Source: a bacterium (GTDB lineage Bacteria > Desulfobacterota > DSWW01). Taken from it: a stretch of DNA of 51,856 bases. Position 1 is the first letter of the stretch, and every line of letters starts with the position of its first letter. The stretch lies in the NCBI GenBank assembly GCA_028277985.1, contig JANQFG010000165.1:1-51856 (forward strand). The letters are read 5' to 3'. Shown one piece after another: positions 48,911 through 51,856 of this stretch. A model generated the notes under the pieces. That model ran no database searches and was not told the DNA's origin. It was given only the letters and a program-made list of their open reading frames with translations. Position numbers and translations under genes: made by a program.

Positions 48911-49018
48911 AACCCCTCCTTTTCCCTCGCCCTACTTGTGTTTCTCGGTCGTTTGTGATAAGTACTCTTCTTTCTGTGTGCGCCTGCTGAAAGCCCCCTT
49001 GAAGGTGCCGATTTGTCC

Positions 49019-49783
49019 ATGGGCAGGATCGTATCCGTAGCGAACCAAAAGGGAGGGGTCGGTAAGACTACCACGGCCCTGAACCTATCCGCGACCCTGG
49101 CTGCTGCGGAAAAGAAGACGCTTCTCGTGGATCTGGACCCCCAGGGGAATTCGACCAGCGGCCTCGGGGTCGACAAGAACGCCCTTCCTGCGACCGTGTA
49201 CGAGGTGCTTATTGGCACCAAGAGCCTGAGGGAGGTAACGCAGAAGACGGCGCTTGTCTATCTTGACCTGGTGCCGGCGAATACGAAGCTTTTCGGTGCA
49301 GAGGTGGAGCTCGTAGACATAGAGAACCGAGAGAGACTTCTTAGAGACGCATTGGAGGAGATCAGGGGGAGCTATGAATACATCCTCGTGGATTGCCCCC
49401 CTTCGCTCACCCTCCTGACCATCAACGCCCTTGCGGCTGCAGACTCGATCCTGATCCCGATTCAGTGCGAGTACTATGCGATGGAGGGCCTCGGACAGCT
49501 CCTGCACACGATCGAGCTCACGCGGGACAAGCTCAACCCGCGTCTGGAGATCGAAGGCATTCTGTTTACGATGTTTGACGGTAGGAACAACCTCTCTCAC
49601 CAGGTGGCCGAGGAGGTGAAGAAGCATTTCCCGAACAAGGTGTACCAGACGGTCATCCCGAGGAATGTCAAACTGAGTGAAAGCCCCAGCCATGGCAAGC
49701 CCGTGATTCTCTACGACATAGGCTGCAAGGGGGCGGAGAGCTACCTGGAATTGGCCAGTGAGTTTTTGTGTTCCTACTCTTGA
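49019..49783 (+). CDS. parA: Chromosome partitioning ATPase ParA (Soj)
   Basis: ParA of 254 aa. GRIVSVANQKGGVGKTTTALNL is the deviant Walker A, TLLVDLDPQGNSTSGLG and YILVDCPPSLTLLT complete the site, and IPRNVKLSESPSHGKPV is the DNA-binding/switch region. It drives segregation of ParB-parS complexes. ATG 49019 is used; TTG 49013, nearer to the AAGGTG site, is possible. Followed by parB 64 bases on. Confidence 0.96.
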   Translation: MGRIVSVANQKGGVGKTTTALNLSATLAAAEKKTLLVDLDPQGNSTSGLGVDKNALPATVYEVLIGTKSLREVTQKTALVYLDLVPANTKLFGAEVELVDIENRERLLRDALEEIRGSYEYILVDCPPSLTLLTINALAAADSILIPIQCEYYAMEGLGQLLHTIELTRDKLNPRLEIEGILFTMFDGRNNLSHQVAEEVKKHFPNKVYQTVIPRNVKLSESPSHGKPVILYDIGCKGAESYLELASEFLCSYS

Positions 49784-49847
49784 GGCGGGCAGGCGCCCGG
49801 AACCGACGGAGTTGACCAGAGTCTTTTCGTACTCGCAAGAGACGTGA

Positions 49848-50699
49848 ATGAGCAAAAAGCAGGCACTGGGAAAAGGGCTCAACGCGCTCATCCCGACCGG
49901 CGGCGAGGAAGATAGAGGGCCGAGAGGGTCCTTTCTGTGTGCCGTGGAACAGATCCGGTCCAATCCGGATCAGCCTCGCAAGCGTTTCAACGAACAGGCA
50001 CTGGAATCTCTTGCAAGCACGATTCGGGAAAAGGGTGTCCTGCAACCCCTGCTGGTGCGAAGGGTCGGCAACCGATACGAGCTCATCGCGGGGGAGAGGC
50101 GCCTGAGAGCGGCCAAGAAGGCGGGCCTGGAGGAGGTCCCGGTTCTGATCCGGGATGCAGAGGAGGCGGATCGTCTCGAGCTGTCGATCCTGGAGAACAT
50201 CCAGCGGGAAGACCTCGATCCGATCGAGGAGGCGCGGGCCTACAAGGAGATGCTGGACAGGCTCAAGATTACGCAGGAGGAGCTTGCTCGGAGGGTGGGC
50301 AAGGATCGCTCATCCGTAGCAAATACCATGCGGTTGCTTCAGCTTCCCAGGGAGATCCAGGAAGATCTGTCCTCGGGGCGGCTGAGTTCCGGACATGCCC
50401 GGGCGATCCTCGCCCTGGATCGGGAAGTCCTGCAGCTCAAGTTGTGGGCCCTGATCAAGGACAAGGGGATCTCGGTGCGGGAGGCTGAGCGTCACGTTCA
50501 GGAGCTGAAGGCGGGTAAAGCCGGTAAAACCAAGCCGATCGCGCCCGTCGACCCTGACATGCAGAGCCTGCAGGATGAGCTCTGCCGGCACTTCGGCACA
50601 CGGGTAATGATACAGAAAGGCAAGAAGGGCGGTAAGATACAGATCCGGTACTCCTCGGACGAGGAGCTGAACCGGCTCTACACCCTGATGATTCCATAG
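49848..50699 (+). CDS. parB: Chromosome partitioning protein ParB (Spo0J)
   Basis: ParB of 283 aa, a CTP-dependent clamp that loads at parS. The N-terminal ALGKGLNALIP is the ParA-stimulating peptide; QIRSNPDQPRKRF and IAGERRLRAAKKAG form the CTP-binding domain (GERRxRA); TQEELARRVGKDRSSVANTMRLLQLP is the HTH; the C-terminal dimer domain follows. All motifs intact. It is followed 32 bases later by ATP synthase genes, an arrangement shared with other Desulfobacterota. Confidence 0.96.
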   Translation: MSKKQALGKGLNALIPTGGEEDRGPRGSFLCAVEQIRSNPDQPRKRFNEQALESLASTIREKGVLQPLLVRRVGNRYELIAGERRLRAAKKAGLEEVPVLIRDAEEADRLELSILENIQREDLDPIEEARAYKEMLDRLKITQEELARRVGKDRSSVANTMRLLQLPREIQEDLSSGRLSSGHARAILALDREVLQLKLWALIKDKGISVREAERHVQELKAGKAGKTKPIAPVDPDMQSLQDELCRHFGTRVMIQKGKKGGKIQIRYSSDEELNRLYTLMIP

Positions 50700-50731
50700 C
50701 GAACAGCAAGCAGAGGTTTGGGGAGCAGAGA

Positions 50732-51166
50732 ATGGAACAGATTGTACCGAACTACTCGGTCTTCATTCAGGCTGTCATCTTCCTGGTCGCCCTCTACGTG
50801 ATCAAGACCTTCATCCTGACCCCGATTTTGGAGGTCCTCAAAGGTCGAAGCGAGTCGATCGAGGGATCGGAGGAAGAAGCGAAGAGGTTCGAGGAGGAGA
50901 GTGCTCGTTTGGACGCCAGCTATCGGGCAAAGATCGCAGAGGCAAGAAGCCAGGCCCAACAGGAAAGGGGAAAGAGTCGAGACGAGGCCCGGGGAGTAGA
51001 AAGGGAGATCCTGGGCAAGGCCCGGGAGGAAGCCCAGGGCATCCTCGAGGGGATTCGAGCAGAGATCCAGCAGGAGAGCACAGAGGCGAGGGGCCGGCTG
51101 CGCGATGAGGCGGCCGGACTGTCCCGGATACTTACGGAAAAGCTATTGGGGAGACCGGTTTCGTGA
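50732..51166 (+). CDS. atpF': ATP synthase F0 subunit b'
   Basis: Peripheral-stalk subunit b' (144 aa). One N-terminal helix (YSVFIQAVIFLVALYVIKTFILTPI) and then a long charged coiled coil. Paired with the next gene it would form the heterodimeric stalk. Short form without leader. Start ATG 50732 after GGGGAG. Confidence 0.88.
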   Translation: MEQIVPNYSVFIQAVIFLVALYVIKTFILTPILEVLKGRSESIEGSEEEAKRFEEESARLDASYRAKIAEARSQAQQERGKSRDEARGVEREILGKAREEAQGILEGIRAEIQQESTEARGRLRDEAAGLSRILTEKLLGRPVS

Positions 51167-51792
51167 GAGCGAAGAACAACAGCAGAAGAACGGTTCGGTA
51201 CCAGGCGTGGCTCATGAGGTTTTCGGCGGTCGCTACGATCGCCGTGGCCCTTATTGCCGCTGGAGTCCCGGTCGTCTGGGCAGCCGGCGGTGGCGAGGGG
51301 TCTCATGAGGTACATTTCGGAAAGGCAGAGATCTTTCAGATCTTCAACTTCATCCTCCTCATCTGTCTCCTGCTCTATGTCTACCGCAAGAACGCTGCGG
51401 GGAGCTTCGAAAAGAGGAGTCTCGAGATCCAGATGGCCATGGAAGAGGCGGCCAAGGCCAAAAAATCGGCTGAAGACAAGTACTTAGAGTACCAGACCCG
51501 GGTCGCACAGCTCGACGAGGAGATTGCTAAGATCATGGAGCTCTCCAAGGGGGACGCGGCCAAGGAACGGGAATCGATCGTCGAGGAGGCGAAGAAGCAG
51601 TCCGAGAAGATCGTTCAGCAGGCGGAGATCTCGGCCAAGCACGAAGTGCAGCTGGCGAAGCAGGAACTCAGGAAAGAGGCGGCAGAGATTGCTGCACAGA
51701 TGGCAGCAGACGCTGTCAAGCAGGCCACGACACCCGAAGACCACAGGAATTGGGTTAAGACCTACATCGACAAGATCGGAGAGGTCCAGTGA
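51163..51792 (+). CDS. atpF: ATP synthase F0 subunit b
   Basis: Stalk subunit b (209 aa). The first 40 residues include a signal-like segment (VATIAVALIAAGVPVVWA) before the true anchor helix IFQIFNFILLICLLLYVYRK; this leader recalls those of atpB and atpE. A long coiled coil follows, ending NWVKTYIDKI. GTG 51163 overlaps the atpF' stop by four bases. Confidence 0.88.
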   Translation: MRAKNNSRRTVRYQAWLMRFSAVATIAVALIAAGVPVVWAAGGGEGSHEVHFGKAEIFQIFNFILLICLLLYVYRKNAAGSFEKRSLEIQMAMEEAAKAKKSAEDKYLEYQTRVAQLDEEIAKIMELSKGDAAKERESIVEEAKKQSEKIVQQAEISAKHEVQLAKQELRKEAAEIAAQMAADAVKQATTPEDHRNWVKTYIDKIGEVQ

Positions 51793-51856
51793 AAGAGGAA
51801 GTCATCGGAAGGCGATACGCCAAGGCGCTGATTGCGCTCGGCCAGGAGCAGGACAA
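51789..51856 (+). CDS. atpH: ATP synthase F1 delta subunit (partial)
   Basis: First 22 residues, KEEVIGRRYAKALIALGQEQD, the conserved RYAxAL start of the delta subunit joining stalk and F1. GTG start overlaps the atpF stop by four bases; continues past the right edge, where atpA-G-D-C are expected. Confidence 0.88.
   Translation, partial: MKEEVIGRRYAKALIALGQEQD

Larger units (their letters stand above)
48662..49012. other. Intergenic region with two parS sites
   Basis: 351 bases between rsmG and parA with no gene. Besides the two parS sites it holds a direct repeat GGTATTAGCC (48714-48723 and 48735-48744). The parA promoter must lie in the last 100 bases; no clear boxes are seen. Confidence 0.7.

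Overview
The window is a GC-rich bacterial chromosome segment carrying the replication-origin neighbourhood (dnaA-dnaN-gyrB-gyrA, parAB with parS sites, rsmG). The gene content points to an anaerobe, most likely of the Desulfobacterota (former Deltaproteobacteria): an Rnf complex linked to a tetraheme c3-type cytochrome, a ferredoxin-dependent 2-oxoacid oxidoreductase, and an ATP synthase split into an atpZ-I-B-E cluster and a parAB-linked atpF'-F-H cluster. The phylum is inferred from gene content and order, not from a marker search.

Layout. 1-3.7 kb (minus strand): cytochrome-rnfC-rnfD-rnfG-rnfE, running off the left edge, with a strong promoter whose start region carries a perfect 20-bp TetR-type palindrome. 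3.7-5.7 kb: a PurN-like formyltransferase and a divergent orphan ParA-type ATPase. 5.7-12.9 kb: a REP-like 24-bp palindrome, then mostly minus-strand accessory genes (moeA, FGGY sugar kinase, Lgt-like protein, secreted subtilase, CPBP protein, Crp/Fnr regulator). 13-16 kb: a two-gene operon for DNA topoisomerase VI (B then A), an archaeal-type enzyme, with a repetitive lysine-rich tail on subunit B. 16-21 kb: a membrane-anchored radical SAM protein, convergent with an ABC transporter whose permease is fused to a CPBP protease. 21-25 kb: a small membrane protein, an L2HGDH-like oxidase, and atpE, atpB, atpI and atpZ read on the minus strand. 25-34.7 kb: hemL, a DUF2062 protein, carB, carA, an ACT-domain protein and korCBAD. 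34.7-35.3 kb: AT-rich origin candidate with DnaA-box-like sites. 35.3-51.9 kb (plus strand): dnaA, dnaN, gyrB, gyrA, a TPR protein, mrfA-mrfB, an LMW phosphatase, rsmG, two parS sites, parA-parB and the start of the second ATP synthase operon.

How it works together. The Rnf complex, cytochrome, ferredoxin oxidoreductase and ATP synthase would form a ferredoxin-driven ion-gradient economy. RnfC and RnfD have lost recognisable cofactor motifs while a periplasmic-facing cytochrome heads the operon, so electrons may pass to cytochrome c rather than NAD. The origin block supplies replication, supercoiling, repair and segregation functions. The most unusual features are a DnaA that lacks domains I and II, a near-identical leader peptide shared by the a and c subunits of the ATP synthase, bacterial topoisomerase VI with a histone-like tail, and the TetR-type operator on the rnf promoter. 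No tRNA, rRNA, CRISPR array or insertion sequence was recognised by eye.
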